From Torreya grandis (Eukaryota > Streptophyta > Pinopsida > Cupressales > Taxaceae), in NCBI GenBank assembly GCA_037957365.1, contig JARHVA010000001.1:14586001-14650000 (forward strand): a DNA stretch of 64,000 nucleotides, written 5' to 3'. The notes below the pieces were generated by a model. The model saw only the letters and a list, made by a program, of their open reading frames with translations, was not told the DNA's origin and searched no databases. Positions within the stretch are counted from its first letter, which is position 1. Each line of letters starts with the position of its first letter. Shown piece after piece: positions 43,699 through 55,871 of the stretch. The translations under genes and the position numbers were made by a program.

Positions 43699-46600
43699 TG
43701 TTGGTAGTAGCTACTGAGACGGGGGTGAATCAATATACAATAATGCACATTCAGTTTCAAAACCATTCCATCATACATCAACTTGATCTAACAACATAAA
43801 CATGAAATCACATTCATCCAAAGCATGAATGAGAGCATAGAACACATCAACACATCATCTATGTGGGAAATCCTCTTGGGAAATAAAACCCACTCTCAAG
43901 CCTGCAAACACTTAGACTACATGTCCTATAAGATATTAAAAATTAGAGAATGATCAACTCATTTTGACCACGATTTAGTGAAGTAAAATTTCCACAAGGA
44001 GCACCAGCCCGTAAGATGATCAAGTCTTCCTGACCACCCAAAACCTTGATCAAGTCCTCTTGACCAAAGGCCTTTAATGAAACACCTATTTCACAAGGAG
44101 TAATTGCCCCTAAGAAAGATCAAGTCTTTTATACCATAATTTTAAATAAACTCCTCCAACTTTAAATTATGTCTTCAACACCTGATTATGGACCTCTGCT
44201 AACATAGCCCCTACACTTCTTCACACACACTCTCAATACATCTAAAGCCACCTTTTGGATCACTCTACACTTTGCTCATCTTCAATATGCAAGAGTAATA
44301 TTATGGCATCAAAAACATGACCTACAATTAATACAAATAGTCATCAACCTACTCTACCCTTCTACCCATTGACTGGGCACACACAGCCTTCACTTTTCCT
44401 TTTCTCACCATACACACTCTCTAAAATAGCCTTTTGAGCACACTCACTCATTTTGCGCCTCTTCTAGGTTTATTAGGTCCAATGACCTATGTGATCACCT
44501 TAATCACATTCCTCATACAATAATGTCTCATCCTCTTCACTCTTTATTGGTCCTCATTGACCTGTACCTTTTCTTTCAAAGGTTCTCTCCTTTACTTGGC
44601 TCCATATTCGCACAAGCCTTCACTTTGAGCACCTACTCACAAGTCTCTCAAAACATCACTAGAAAATAACACATTTGGTTTCACTATTTATAGAGATATA
44701 ATGATTATCAAGATCAAAATATTTATTTTTTGGCCACAATACATGCCTTCACCCTTAAGGCATCTAACATGGGTCACACTTAAGCACAATCCACTTTCAA
44801 ATAGGCCTAAGTCACTTTTAGGTCATATGGAGACCCATTCAGCGCTTTGACACTTCTCCAAGTAAACTAAGAAAAAAAATAACACTTTCCAAAAGCATGG
44901 AACCATTCCACATGATATATAGGTCCTATTTTAGTGCCAACAACCATCATAGTACCCTTCTGCTTGAGCATAATTCACTCAAACAACATTATGTACACAT
45001 AGTCACTATGAACGAACACACAATCACCTTATAAACCATTATTCATACTACATACAATTATTCAAACATTTATAATGAAAATAAATGGTCTTTATGGATT
45101 ATACAACATTATACAATATATATTCATCATTAAACATTGAAACAACATCATAATGATCTCAATTACCCTTCTCGAGTTACTTGCAGAACATAGTCAAACA
45201 CATAGTCTAATTTATACCTTCATAACTTTGACTGTACATAATTAAAATTTTTCAAATTAGGTTAATTATATTTTCCATGGATTCCTCTTCATATTTTATT
45301 TTTATATCATGATCAAATTATACATAGATCAAAAGTTATGGCTCAAATACTAGACACTACTATTTCTTTTGTTAAATTCAAATATTCAAATGAAAACGGT
45401 CATAGTTAAACCTCAGTCACTATACTCACATCTCATGCCCTTTTAGCTTCATATTAAACATGAAACATCAATATTATTGTATGAATCTTTAACTTTAACA
45501 CATAGTGCACCAAATCCAAACATTAAACCTTGAACATGTTGACCTCATGTTGTGCACTCTTGTAATATTGACTCATCATACACCGTTGATCTTTGCAGAT
45601 CAGTTAGGTCTTTAACTTATAGTGCTCACCATTTGATCTTGATTAAAAAACCTATGATCATGACACTTAAAACCCTTATGTTCCTCCTAATAACTTATAT
45701 CATTAACCATTGAGCACTTATCCTCATCTCACTACTTCCTAAGACCTTGGAACAAACACACTCCGTTGATCCTTTTATAAGGAGCTCGATCTTTACCTTC
45801 ATTAACCAAAAAAAAATTTGACATATGTAACTTTATGTGTACCATATATATTAATTTTAATTTCACATATGAATTTTTATATCTCCATTTGGTCCTGATC
45901 TTTAACATTGTGCAAAATATACCGAGTATGGGGACCATTGCTCATCTGCCTGGAAAGCCATCTTTGTACCTCCATATCTTTTGCTTCGCTCAAGTGCATG
46001 TTCTAAAGTTTGGACCATATGATATAATCACTTAGGATAATACAACCATGTGTCAATATTCCCATATAACCCTCACATATGTGAGATATAATGACATTAA
46101 AATGCCTCCTCTGATTTATCTGTCACAGAGCCAACTTGTGTCAAAAATTGCTTAAAAGGCCAACTTTAAACATGCATATATTTTGACGCACTTTAGATCA
46201 TGAAATAAAATTTAGATAATATAAAATGTACATAAAAATAAGCAAACCCATATGATAACCTTATCTTTAAATTTACACATGTGTGAGATATGCCATCATC
46301 AAAATGCTTATTCAGCTATTTCTTCTTGCAAATTTAGCTATGGGAAAACATTGTCAAACTGCCTGGGAGCCCAACTTTGCACTTGAATATATTTTGTTGT
46401 AATTAATTACATGAAGTTAAATTGAGTGGATAGTAAATAGGCACAAGTGTGATCATAACCATATGACCAACTCCCCCTGAATCATCCACACATGGTAATG
46501 GTGACGTCAACAAACTGCCTACTCAGATTTTCTTCCACTAGACCCAAAGTGTCTAGATGAAAATAATGATCAACCAGATGAAAAAAAATCTTACGCACAA

Positions 46601-46836
46601 GCAAAAAAATCATATATAACATCTTATATGACCCATTTCACATACACAATACTCTATACTCATCCTTGAACATCTCTATCCATGTCAAAATTGAAGATTA
46701 ACCAAGCCTCCTTCAAGCATACTAGGACAAACACATTACACACTTTGTCATTATCACTTAGAATATCAAGGAAATTCATCCACTCACTTGGAAACCTCTA
46801 AGAAATAACCATGACATTATTGAAAACTCTCCAAAA
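43699..46836 (-). repeat. Element F 3' LTR (left)
   Basis: About 3138 bp. The plus-strand left end is TGTTGGTAGTAGC; the right end is CTCCAAAA, probably from CTCCAACA. The polypurine tract on the minus strand covers 46837-46850. A degenerate local repeat 'gatcaagtc(t/c)t(c/t)ctgacca' lies at about 44015-44130. Confidence 0.87.
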
Positions 46837-46850
46837 ATCTCCCCTTTTGT

Positions 46851-48558
46851 CATTGATGTCAACACCCATCAAAACAACTCACCTTCCTTCTCTTTCTTCA
46901 AGCACCCTCACAATACAAACTTTCTCCCCCTTTGACACAATGATAAAGTGGGCACCAACTGATCTTGAGGACCTAAAAATTTTACCATAAGGAGAATACC
47001 ATATTATAAAGATATTAAAAACTCCCCCTTACCTTGAGCATACCTCTTCTTTCCTTGACAACATCCTTCTTGCTCCAAGCCAATACTCTCTTCAACCAAA
47101 CACTGCAACCAATGAAGAAAGAACACAAAAAAGCACTAAAATATTATGAAACTCACCAAAAAAATCTAAAAGGGACTCCCCATGATATTTTAAAGCCATT
47201 TCACATCTTGTGCATCTTCAGATCTCCATACACCATGAAGAATCACCACACAAGCTTACTAGCCTCTTCTCTCAAGCCACCTCAGAGACCACCAATAGAA
47301 CTTTATGCTGCTCACCAAATAAGACACATGATCTCAACCAACCTAAAAAATCTCCTTTAATTACTCATGCCATTTTATTTTGGAGAAACCGATCAAAAAT
47401 CACTTTTCTTCTTATTAGGCTTGTCTAGTCTCCTTATAGCCCTACCTAGAACTTGCAGAGGCCATGATTTTTAGTAAATGCACATCATGACCTAAAAATT
47501 CATATCTATATCATTATCATATGTTTCTTCAATCACACCAATTTTTAATAACTATATCATCTTATGTAATATAATTCCTTCACAAACCTACTAGCTAATT
47601 AGGCTTCCATCTTGACAAAAACTTAAATAAATTGAAAACCACAAACCTTAAAATCTCTATGAATATTTATTTGATAACAAATTTGGCCCATTAAACCTAT
47701 TAATAATCCTTAGACCTCAAATCACAAGGAAAACCATTTTTCTAGTAGAGTCCAAAACCCTAGAATCTCAAAACAAACAAAGTCAATAAACCTCCTTTTG
47801 GTCAACATCCACTTCTAAAACTTCTTGTACACCTAGAAAAAACCATTACACACTTTTGGACCAAGATTTGAGCTTCCAAATATTTTGGAACGCATACATT
47901 TTATAAACCATTTTAGGCTTGCTTACGCTTAAGCCAAAATTGAGAAAATTGAGAGCGCTAAAAAATCTTCAATTTGACTTCAACATACCTTCAGACTACA
48001 AAAATACTTGAAGAAAACTAGAATAAGGTGAACAGACCTTTTTGAGCATCAAAATATTATTGAAATTGCATCAATCTCATTAGGCCACCTAAAAACATTC
48101 ATTCTGACCCTGCTTGTAGACCTTATACATACTGCTAACATTCTTTCATGACAAATAACATTAAACTGGGCTCAACCATGCATTACAAGCATGCCACCAA
48201 TTGACGAAAACATTACATATTCTCCATCAGATGATCACTTAGATTCATATATCAAAATTGAGTCATTATCATCATGAACACACACATTAGGTTTGTAGAC
48301 ATCAAACCCTCAGGTCATTGCCTTTCATCATTTGGGTTAGTCCTTCAAAAACTGAGAGCAAACTGATCAACCAAAGAACATCTTGACACATAGGTTTGCC
48401 AATCAACAAAAATCTTTCATATGAATCCAACACATCTTCTCATGACCTTCTTGTTCTCTCAACATCAATCAAGACCCAACCAACATCTACCACGCTTCCT
48501 CTTTCTGTAAAGTATCTCCTTGAAGCTTAAAAAGAGACACCCCTTTGACAAAGAGAGA
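46851..48558 (-). other. Element F interior after gag, no domain
   Basis: About 1.7 kb between the gag-like frame and the polypurine tract, stop-rich on both strands. Plus-strand frames at 47034-47428 look like chance openings. The copia protease block (W-DSGCSRHMTG type) is not seen. Confidence 0.45.
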
Positions 48559-50037
48559 CTAAAAGTCTAAAAATTCTTGAGAGTCCCATATCTCCATAAT
48601 CTCATCTAACTTGCAGTCTTGTTTGACTTTGAATGAATTCTTGACTTTATTATTTTCTTTAGATTTTTCAATAAATGCTATCAACAGAAACTCTTGACTT
48701 TCGTTCATGTCTATCATGACAAACAAACCATCTTTGGTCTCAATCTGATCTCTTCTAATAGGCTTAGATTTCCATACCCATTTTTGGCCTCTTCCTTGAA
48801 CACTAGGAGCTCCATATACCTTATTTTGATTTGGGAACTCATTCAACCTTTTATTACGATACTTAGTAATGCAACCAATTTTATAACATTTGAAACAAAC
48901 AAGATCACTCATACCTTTTGCTTAATGATAATTGTGATCCCCCTTTTCTATCTAGACAGAAGACAAATTCTGTATCTTCTTCATATTTGATTCCTTCTTT
49001 GATGTAGCAGGCAGTCCACCTTGATCATGAATATCCTTCATAGTTTTTGGTCTTAATACCATTGAGTGACATTTAGGAGCATATTTTTTCTTATCAAAAC
49101 TTGAGTGCATATTCAAACTATTCTTGTAGAATTTGGCAATATGTCCTACTTTATTGCAATTGTAACAAACAATATCATTCAACACACTTCTTGACTAATC
49201 TAAGTTATGATTTCTTCAAGACCAATTGCTTCTTCTTCCAAGGATCCATGAGGACTCATTCTTGACAGACTTCCTTCTACAGTCCTTAGCTCTATGACCA
49301 TACTTTACACATGTATAATAATGACCATGAAATAAACTAGCATACCTTGAAAAATTTGGTTGTCTAACAAACCTTCTTGTATTAATTTCAAAGCTTGCAT
49401 TCTCCTTGAGATACTCATGCTTCTCTTCCAACTTATCCAACTTGAATATAGCAAGCTCATGCTCACTTTTTAATGAATTAATTTTAACCTTTAGCTGATT
49501 GCACTCATCTTCATTTGCTTTCAGATTTGCATTTGTAGTCCTTAACTGATCCTCAAGAATACTGATCTTCTCTTCATCCTCTTTGGCCTTGTTGGCCATG
49601 TCTTTCAATCTATATGCTTGCACTTCAATAGACTTGATCTATTCTTGATACTTTTTTTCTTCTTTCTTGGACATGCCATATAAACTTCCCTCAAGATAAT
49701 TGACTTATGCTTCAAGACCTTTGATCATATTCCTCATTTTATGATTCTTCTTCTTTTTCTCCTTTAGTTCACCAAGTGCACTCATGATCTCAGCTTCTAG
49801 ATCAACTTCTTCTTCCTTGCTATCATCTTCTCTACTATTATGGCAAGCTTATTTATCAAACATGATGTCCTTTTCTTTTGAACATAAACTTGTTTTGGCA
49901 TCTACTAGCTGAACCTTGAGATCATTGATAACATTCTCATCCTCTTTGGCATCTTTTTTCAAAGTACATATCTACTCAACAAGTTCCTTAATCACATCCT
50001 TCCACTATTGATTTTCTTTCTTCAACTGTTTATCCAT
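48559..50037 (-). pseudogene. Element F gag-like frame: coiled coil plus three zinc knuckles
   Basis: One minus register runs from ATG at 50037 to 48559, about 493 codons, broken by stops but with no net frameshift: the open pieces starting at 49623, 49185 and 48912 all share it. The first half is heptad-like and charged (EEKISILEDQLRTTNANLKA), as in SIRE-type copia gags. Three knuckle modules follow at 49279-49320, 49126-49167 and 48856-48897. Each has lost ligands: YYTCVKYGHRAKDC (first Cys to Tyr), CYNCNKVGHIAKFY (last Cys to Tyr), CFKCYKIGCITKYR (His to Cys, last Cys to Arg). Gag would package element RNA. The N-terminal capsid part seems missing. Confidence 0.8.
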
Positions 50038-50090
50038 CTTTGTACGAAATCAAGATCTCCTTCAAGCTGATAAGCTTCCTCCAAAGGACC

Positions 50091-50105
50091 CACTATGATA
50101 GTAAT
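50091..50105 (-). promoter_or_regulatory. Weak primer-site candidate of element F
   Basis: The minus strand after the 5' LTR reads ATTACTATCATAGTGGG. TATCATAG resembles the TATCAGAG core of the initiator-Met site, but the TGG start is lost. Tentative. Confidence 0.35.
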
Positions 50106-53100
50106 TGTTGGTAGTAGCTATTGAGAAGGGGGGGTAGTGAATCAGTATATAACAATGCACATTCAATTTCAAAACCATTCCATCATACATCAACTTGATC
50201 TAGCAATATAAACATGAAAGCACATTCATCCAGAGCATGAATAAGAACATACAACACATTGACACATCATCTACGTGAGAAACCCTCTTACAGAATAAAA
50301 CCCACTCTTAAGCCTGCAAACACTTAGACTACATGTCTTATAAGGTTTTAAAAAATAGAGATTGATCAAATCCTTTTGAATAGTATTTATTGAAATAAAA
50401 TTTCTACAAGGAGAACCATCCCCTAAGATGATCAAGTCCTCCCAACCACCTAAAACCTTGGTCAAGCCCTCCTAACCAAAGGCCTTTAGTGAAACACCTA
50501 TTTCACAAGGAGAAGCTACCCCTAAGGAAGATCAAGTCCTTTAGACCCTCCTTTGAAATGAACTCATCCACCTTTGAATTGATGTATTCAACACCTGATG
50601 ATGGACCTTTGATAACACAACCCCTGCACTTCTTCACACACTCTCTCAATACATCCAAAGCCACCTTTTGGATCACTCTAAACTTTGCTCATCCTCAATC
50701 TACAAGAGCACTTGTATGACTTAAAAATTATGATTTATAGGTCATATGCATAGTCATCAACCTTCTCTACCTTTTAACCCATCCATTGGGCACACACAAC
50801 CTTCGCTTTGCCTTCATTCACTATACTCATTCTGCCTTTTCTAGGCTTATTAGGTCTAATGACCTATGTGATAAAATTCATCATCTTCCTTAAATAAGCA
50901 TGTATAATACTCTTCACCCTCTACTGGTCCTCAATGAACCTACCTTCTCTTTCAAAGGTTCTCTCCTTTACTTGGCTCCATATTTACACAAGCCTTCACT
51001 TCAAGCATGTACTCATAAGTATCTCAAAACATGACTAGAAACCAACACATTTGGTTTCACCATTTATAGAGATATCATGATTATTAAGATAATAATCTTT
51101 CCTTATCATCCAAAATACATGCCTTCACCCTTAATTCATCTAACATGGGTCACACTTAAGCATAATCCACTTTCAAATAGGTCTAAGTCACTTTTAGGTC
51201 CTATGGAGACCCATTCAACTCTTTGACACTTTTTCGAGAAAAATAAGAAACACAAGAACAATTTAAAAAATCATGGTCCCATTCCACATGATCTATAGGT
51301 CCTCTTTAATTTTTAACAACCATCATAGTACCCTTTTTATTAAGCACAATTTGCTCAAATAACATTTTGTGCACACAGTCACTATGAATGAACACACAAT
51401 CACTTTCTAAACCATTGTTCATATTGGACACAATTAGTCAAACCTTCATAATGCACATAGGTGGTCCTCATGGAATATAGAACATGATTCAATATCTAAT
51501 TCATCATTAAACATCAAAACAACATTATAATGAGCTCAATTACCCTTCTCAGGTTACTTGCAGAACACAATCAAACATACAATCTACTTTAGACCTTCAT
51601 AGATTTGATTGTATATACTTTCAGATATTTAAATTAGGTATTTTATATATACCATGGATTCTTATTCATCTTTTATTTTTATAACATGATCAAATTTTGC
51701 ATGGATCAAAAGTTATGGGTTAAAAACTAGACACTATTGTTTCCTTTGTTAAATTCAAATATTCAAATGCAAACGGTCACAATTAAACCTCAATCACTAT
51801 GCTCACATATCATGTCCTCATAGCTTGAGATTAAACATGCACCATCAATATTATTATATAAATATTGACATTTAACACACAGTGCACTAATGCCAAATAT
51901 TGAACCTTGAACATGTTGACCTCATCTCATGCACTCTTACAATATTGACTCATTGTACACCATCGATCTCTATGGATCAGTCAGTTCTTTACATTATAGA
52001 GCTCACCATTTGATATTGATTTAAAAACCCCATGATAATGACACTTGGAACTCTCACATGCCTCCTAATCACTTATATTGTTAACCATCGAACACTTTTC
52101 CTCATCTCGTTGTTTCCTTAGATCTTGGAACAAACACGCTCTGTTGATCTTTTTATAAGGAGCTCGATCTTTACCTTCATTAACCAACAAAAACTTTGAC
52201 CTCTTTGAATTGATGTACATCATATATCTTCACTTTACAATCACCTATGAACCATTAGATCTCCATCTGGTCCTGATCTTTAACAGTGTGTAAAATAAAC
52301 TAAGTATGGGGACCATTGCTTATCTATCTAGAAGGCCATCTTTGCACCTCCATATCTTTTGCTTCACTCAAGCAGATGTTCTAAAATTTGGACCATATGA
52401 TCTTCTCACATAAGAGAATCCAAAAATTTGTCTATATACTTTTTTAACCGTCACATGTGTGAGATATAATGACATTAAAATGCCTCCTCAGATTTATCTA
52501 TCACAGAACCAACTTGTGTCAAAAACTACCTGAAAGGTCAACTTTGAACATGCATATCTTTTGATGTGCTTTAGTGCATGACCTAAAATTTAGCATATAT
52601 CAACTACGCATAAAAATAAACAAACACGTATGATCACATTCTCTTGAGACATCCACATGTATGAGATATGCCATCATCAAAATGCTTACTCAGCGCTTTC
52701 TTGCCTCATGAAAATTTGGCTAAGTATGGGAAAACATTGTCAAATTACTTGGGAGCCAAACTTTGTACTTGCATATATTTTGTTTCACTTCTTTGCATGA
52801 CCTTAAATTGAGCACATAAAGACTAAGAACAAATGAGATCAAAACCATATGACTAACTCCCCTTGACTCATCTGCATGTGGTAATGATGATGTCAACAAA
52901 TTGCTTACTTAGATTTTCTTCCACTAGACCCAAAGTGTCTAGATGAAAACAATGATTAACTAGATGAAAAACACTCATGAACACAAGCACACAAAGCATA
53001 GAAAACATTTTATAGGACCCATTACACATGTTCAATACTCCATACTCATCCCTGAACATCTCTATCCATGTCAAAACTAATGATCAACCAAGCCTCCTTC

Positions 53101-53222
53101 AAGCATACTAGGACAAGCAAATTACACACTTTGTCATTATCACTTAGACTATCAAGGCACTTCATCCACTTAGTTGGAAAAATCTATGACATCACCATGA
53201 CATCATTGATAAATATTCAATA
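50106..53222 (-). repeat. Element F 5' LTR (right)
   Basis: Pairs with 43699-46836 over about 3.1 kb with many scattered differences and small indels. Ends TTCAATA, followed by AAAAG. Confidence 0.87.
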
Positions 53223-53227
53223 AAAAG

Positions 53228-53965
53228 GTGCCTTGAGTGTGCAGAAAAGTGCTTGAAAAGTTTGGTTATGTTCATATGCTGAGAAGCCCTCTAAAAATCT
53301 GAGAAATAGTTACACTTTATATTGTATTAGAAAAAACTAAATATACTACATGGAATAGCCCAAACCAACTTTCTAATTCAATAAGTATTGCCTCCAAATG
53401 TTAAATAATGCTCAAGATATGAGTAAAAATGTGTGTGTCTGCATAAATGCATAATGGAGGGGGCCTATAAAATTACAATCAAGCACAAATAATGACAGAA
53501 TTCACCAGTGGGCAGTCCTAATGGGGTAAGGAACAATGTTTTTAAAAAAAGTTTTTTTGTGGGGGGGTTTGACCACCTATCAAACTAGACTCCACCCATT
53601 GGTCTTCAAGTGGCCATAAAAATGCCTTTGAATTTTTTTTGATTGGAAACAATAGTACTCCAGGCTTGTACCATAGACCTCTCACAAACATAATGGCATC
53701 ATGAAACTTAATGAGCCAACAAACCCACCAAGGCATTCAAAGTGGAAATTCTCAATGTTTGAATAACAATGCATATTTCCAACACTTGAAATTATAGTCA
53801 TATAATGCCAATTCTAAATTAAAAATCCAATTCTAATGCCAATTCTAAGTTAAAAAGCCAATTCTAATGCCAATTTCAATGCTTCAATGGGAATTACACT
53901 ACCAATTTTAATGGCTCAAGTAAAAATAAAACATGATCAATGTTTTTTGTTTGTTTGGTTGCAGG
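53228..53965 (-). other. Element E interior, proximal part, no domain
   Basis: Contains a local repeat 'aattctaatgccaattctaa' or similar at about 53810-53875. The minus frame 53542-53736 (64 codons) is open but unrecognised. Confidence 0.4.
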
Positions 53966-54240
53966 CTTGATTGGTCAATGATGCTAGAGCAATTACAGAT
54001 CGAGGTTAGGGGAAGCATTAGAAGGCTACAAAAGAGTAGGCTTGGGCCAAGTAGTAGGGGTCATAACTATAGGTAGAGGCAAAAAGGATTACATTCAGGT
54101 GGGAGAGGCTATGAGACATAGGGATACGCTGATTAAGGAGGTGATAACTGGTAGAGTGGTGGTGGCCAAGAGGTGTGGCATTCAGGGGAGGGTGGGGGAG
54201 GTCTGAGCAAGGCTCGGCCTTGGGTGTAGGCCATATGAAT
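53966..54240 (+). pseudogene. G-rich, exon-like segment within E
   Basis: A polypyrimidine-type tract 'tttttgtttgtttggttgcag' ends at 53965, like a plant 3' splice site. After it one plus frame runs to about 54234, interrupted only by TAG and TAA codons. It encodes a Gly/Gln/Tyr-rich tail with pieces such as GLHSGGRGYET, GGDNW and SGGGQEVWHSGEGGGG. Base composition is clearly more G-rich than its surroundings. It lies antisense to element E. It may be a captured fragment of a host gene for a Gly-rich protein, or just low-complexity DNA. The minus strand is also open here (54018-54245, Pro/His/Ser-rich), which weakens the call. Confidence 0.3.
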
Positions 54241-54962
54241 TGCATTTATTTTTATTTTTTGTTTATTTTTTTTATCTTATTAATTTTTGATATGTTAAAA
54301 AAAACTATATAATGAAATAAAATTTATTTTAAAACATATAAAATAAAATCAAAAAAGAATAAAAAAACCCCAAAACAAAAAAATTGAAACCCTTTTAGCC
54401 AGTGGATGGTCAGAATTGATTGGGAAAATTCACCACACTAGGAGCATCGCAACTCCATTTTCCACCAAATGAAAATCTACCCCTACTAAATCAACCACTA
54501 TGAATGCATATGTATGGTTAGATATGCATCAAAATGTGCAGATTTCCTAAAAATTGTTCAACAATCAATAAGCTTCTTAAATAGATTTGGAGTGCTAGGT
54601 GATCGATTTGAGTAAACCAAAAGGTTGAAACACCTTTCACAGCTTCAATAAACATGTCTACGGCCTCTGATCTACTCCAAAACACAACATGCTCTCCAAA
54701 ATGAAGATTTTTCCATAACTAGATCCTTTATATCCGAGGCATAAATCCAAGGAGAATGCCAAGTAGATTAGTGCTATGAAAGACACAAATAACATAGGGG
54801 ACTTTATGGATTACAAAAAAAACAAATCTAAAATGTAAATCTTCAAAATACAAACATAGATTTGAAGACTAAAAATTTATAGATCTCAATAAACAAGCCA
54901 TTGTCCAAGGATCTCAAAGCAATACAAATCTATAAGCCAAACTTGAGAAATGACTGTTGGAG

Positions 54963-54978
54963 GGTGGCTTTAATACCA
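54963..54978 (-). promoter_or_regulatory. Initiator-Met type primer site of element E
   Basis: TGGTATTAAAGC on the minus strand directly follows the 5' LTR end, matching TGGTATCAGAGC at 10 of 12 positions. Confidence 0.8.
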
Positions 54979-55286
54979 TGAAAGAGTTATAAAAACTCTT
55001 CAACCAAGATCTCTCTAAGAGCTCATTACTACAGGCATAGATGCTTCAACATACACAAAATAATGAACCAATTGAAAACAAAACAATTGTTATTCATAAA
55101 AGCATTACGAAGAATATGCAAAAGATCATATATTAAAATGTAGATTCCTTTCTTAAATAAACAAGGGAAAACAATATGCAAGCTAAATTAGGCAATGTGG
55201 GATAAATCACCACATAGGATAAACATAGGTAAAAACTAATCACCTAGTTAGAACCTAGAAAGCATGAGTAATAATATACTCTAATA
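54979..55286 (-). repeat. Element E 5' LTR (right)
   Basis: 308 bp, aligning with 41638-41941. Its right end is CTAATA where the other copy has CTAACA. Confidence 0.88.
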
Positions 55287-55291
55287 GAAAC

Positions 55292-55871
55292 AACATCCAC
55301 CTTGACTTTCTACAAGATTTGTAAACTTAATTTTTTCACCCTTATTTTATAGCTTTCTTAGCTCCTCATAATATGATTCAAATCTCATCCATGTGCAAGT
55401 AAGTTTCTAAACTTAGTTTGTGGTTGTTCAAGTCAAAAAAATCTCCCAACCACTTCAGACTTGTCCCAAACGAGCTTGATTTAGTGATATTCCAACATTG
55501 CACATGCCTTAGTTGGATTTTAGAATAGATATTCATTGTATGGATGATTAAAGGATTTATGTCATGAATTTAGGCCATAAGGGTTTCTCACCTAAGGATC
55601 AAAACCTTCTAAACATGGGAAAACCTCCCAATCTCTTTATTACAAATTCAAATTTTGAATCTATTTGATTTTGGCAAAAAAACTAGAAACATGCAATAAA
55701 AACCAAAATTTGACCTCCTAATGACCTAGACACTTCATGATGGTTATTTAAAGACTTCCCACACTCACAAATATCCAATTTATTACAAAATTAAGCTTAA
55801 ACAAGCTTCTTATTGATCTAGTAAGCTAAACAAACTAAAATGTACAGAGTTTTTGATGATCTCTTGCATCA
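55292..55871 (-). repeat. Element D 3' LTR, right portion
   Basis: Continues the alignment to 58795-59357 after the E insertion. Ends TTGCATCA at 55871. On the minus strand CTTAGGGAGTA, the likely polypurine tract, precedes the LTR start TGATGC. Confidence 0.85.

Larger units (their letters stand above)
43694..53227 (-). mobile_element. Element F: gag-only element with 3.1-kb LTRs (element 43699-53222)
   Basis: LTRs at 43699-46836 and 50106-53222 align throughout. Flanks GAAAG (43694-43698) and AAAAG (53223-53227) are a 5-bp duplication with one change. The minus strand has a polypurine tract at the left LTR, like that of SIRE-type copia elements (ACAAAAGGGGAGAT). The interior is 3.27 kb and carries only a gag-like frame with coiled coil and three zinc knuckles. 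LTRs make up two thirds of the element. It is non-autonomous. Confidence 0.87.
41633..55291 (-). mobile_element. Element E: small-LTR non-autonomous element split by F (element 41638-55286)
   Basis: LTRs at 41638-41941 (304 bp) and 54979-55286 (308 bp) sit in a perfect GAAAC duplication (41633-41637 and 55287-55291). The minus strand has polypurine TAAGAGGGGG abutting the left LTR, and TGGTATTAAAGCC abutting the right LTR, so it reads right to left. Without F the interior is about 3.5 kb, and I recognise no gag or pol domain in it. LTR starts TGTTAGAG. Confidence 0.88.

Noticed and set aside
47034..47428. Overlapping plus-strand frames inside element F
   Set aside because: Two frames open at once in AT/C-rich sequence, antisense to the element, with no motif.
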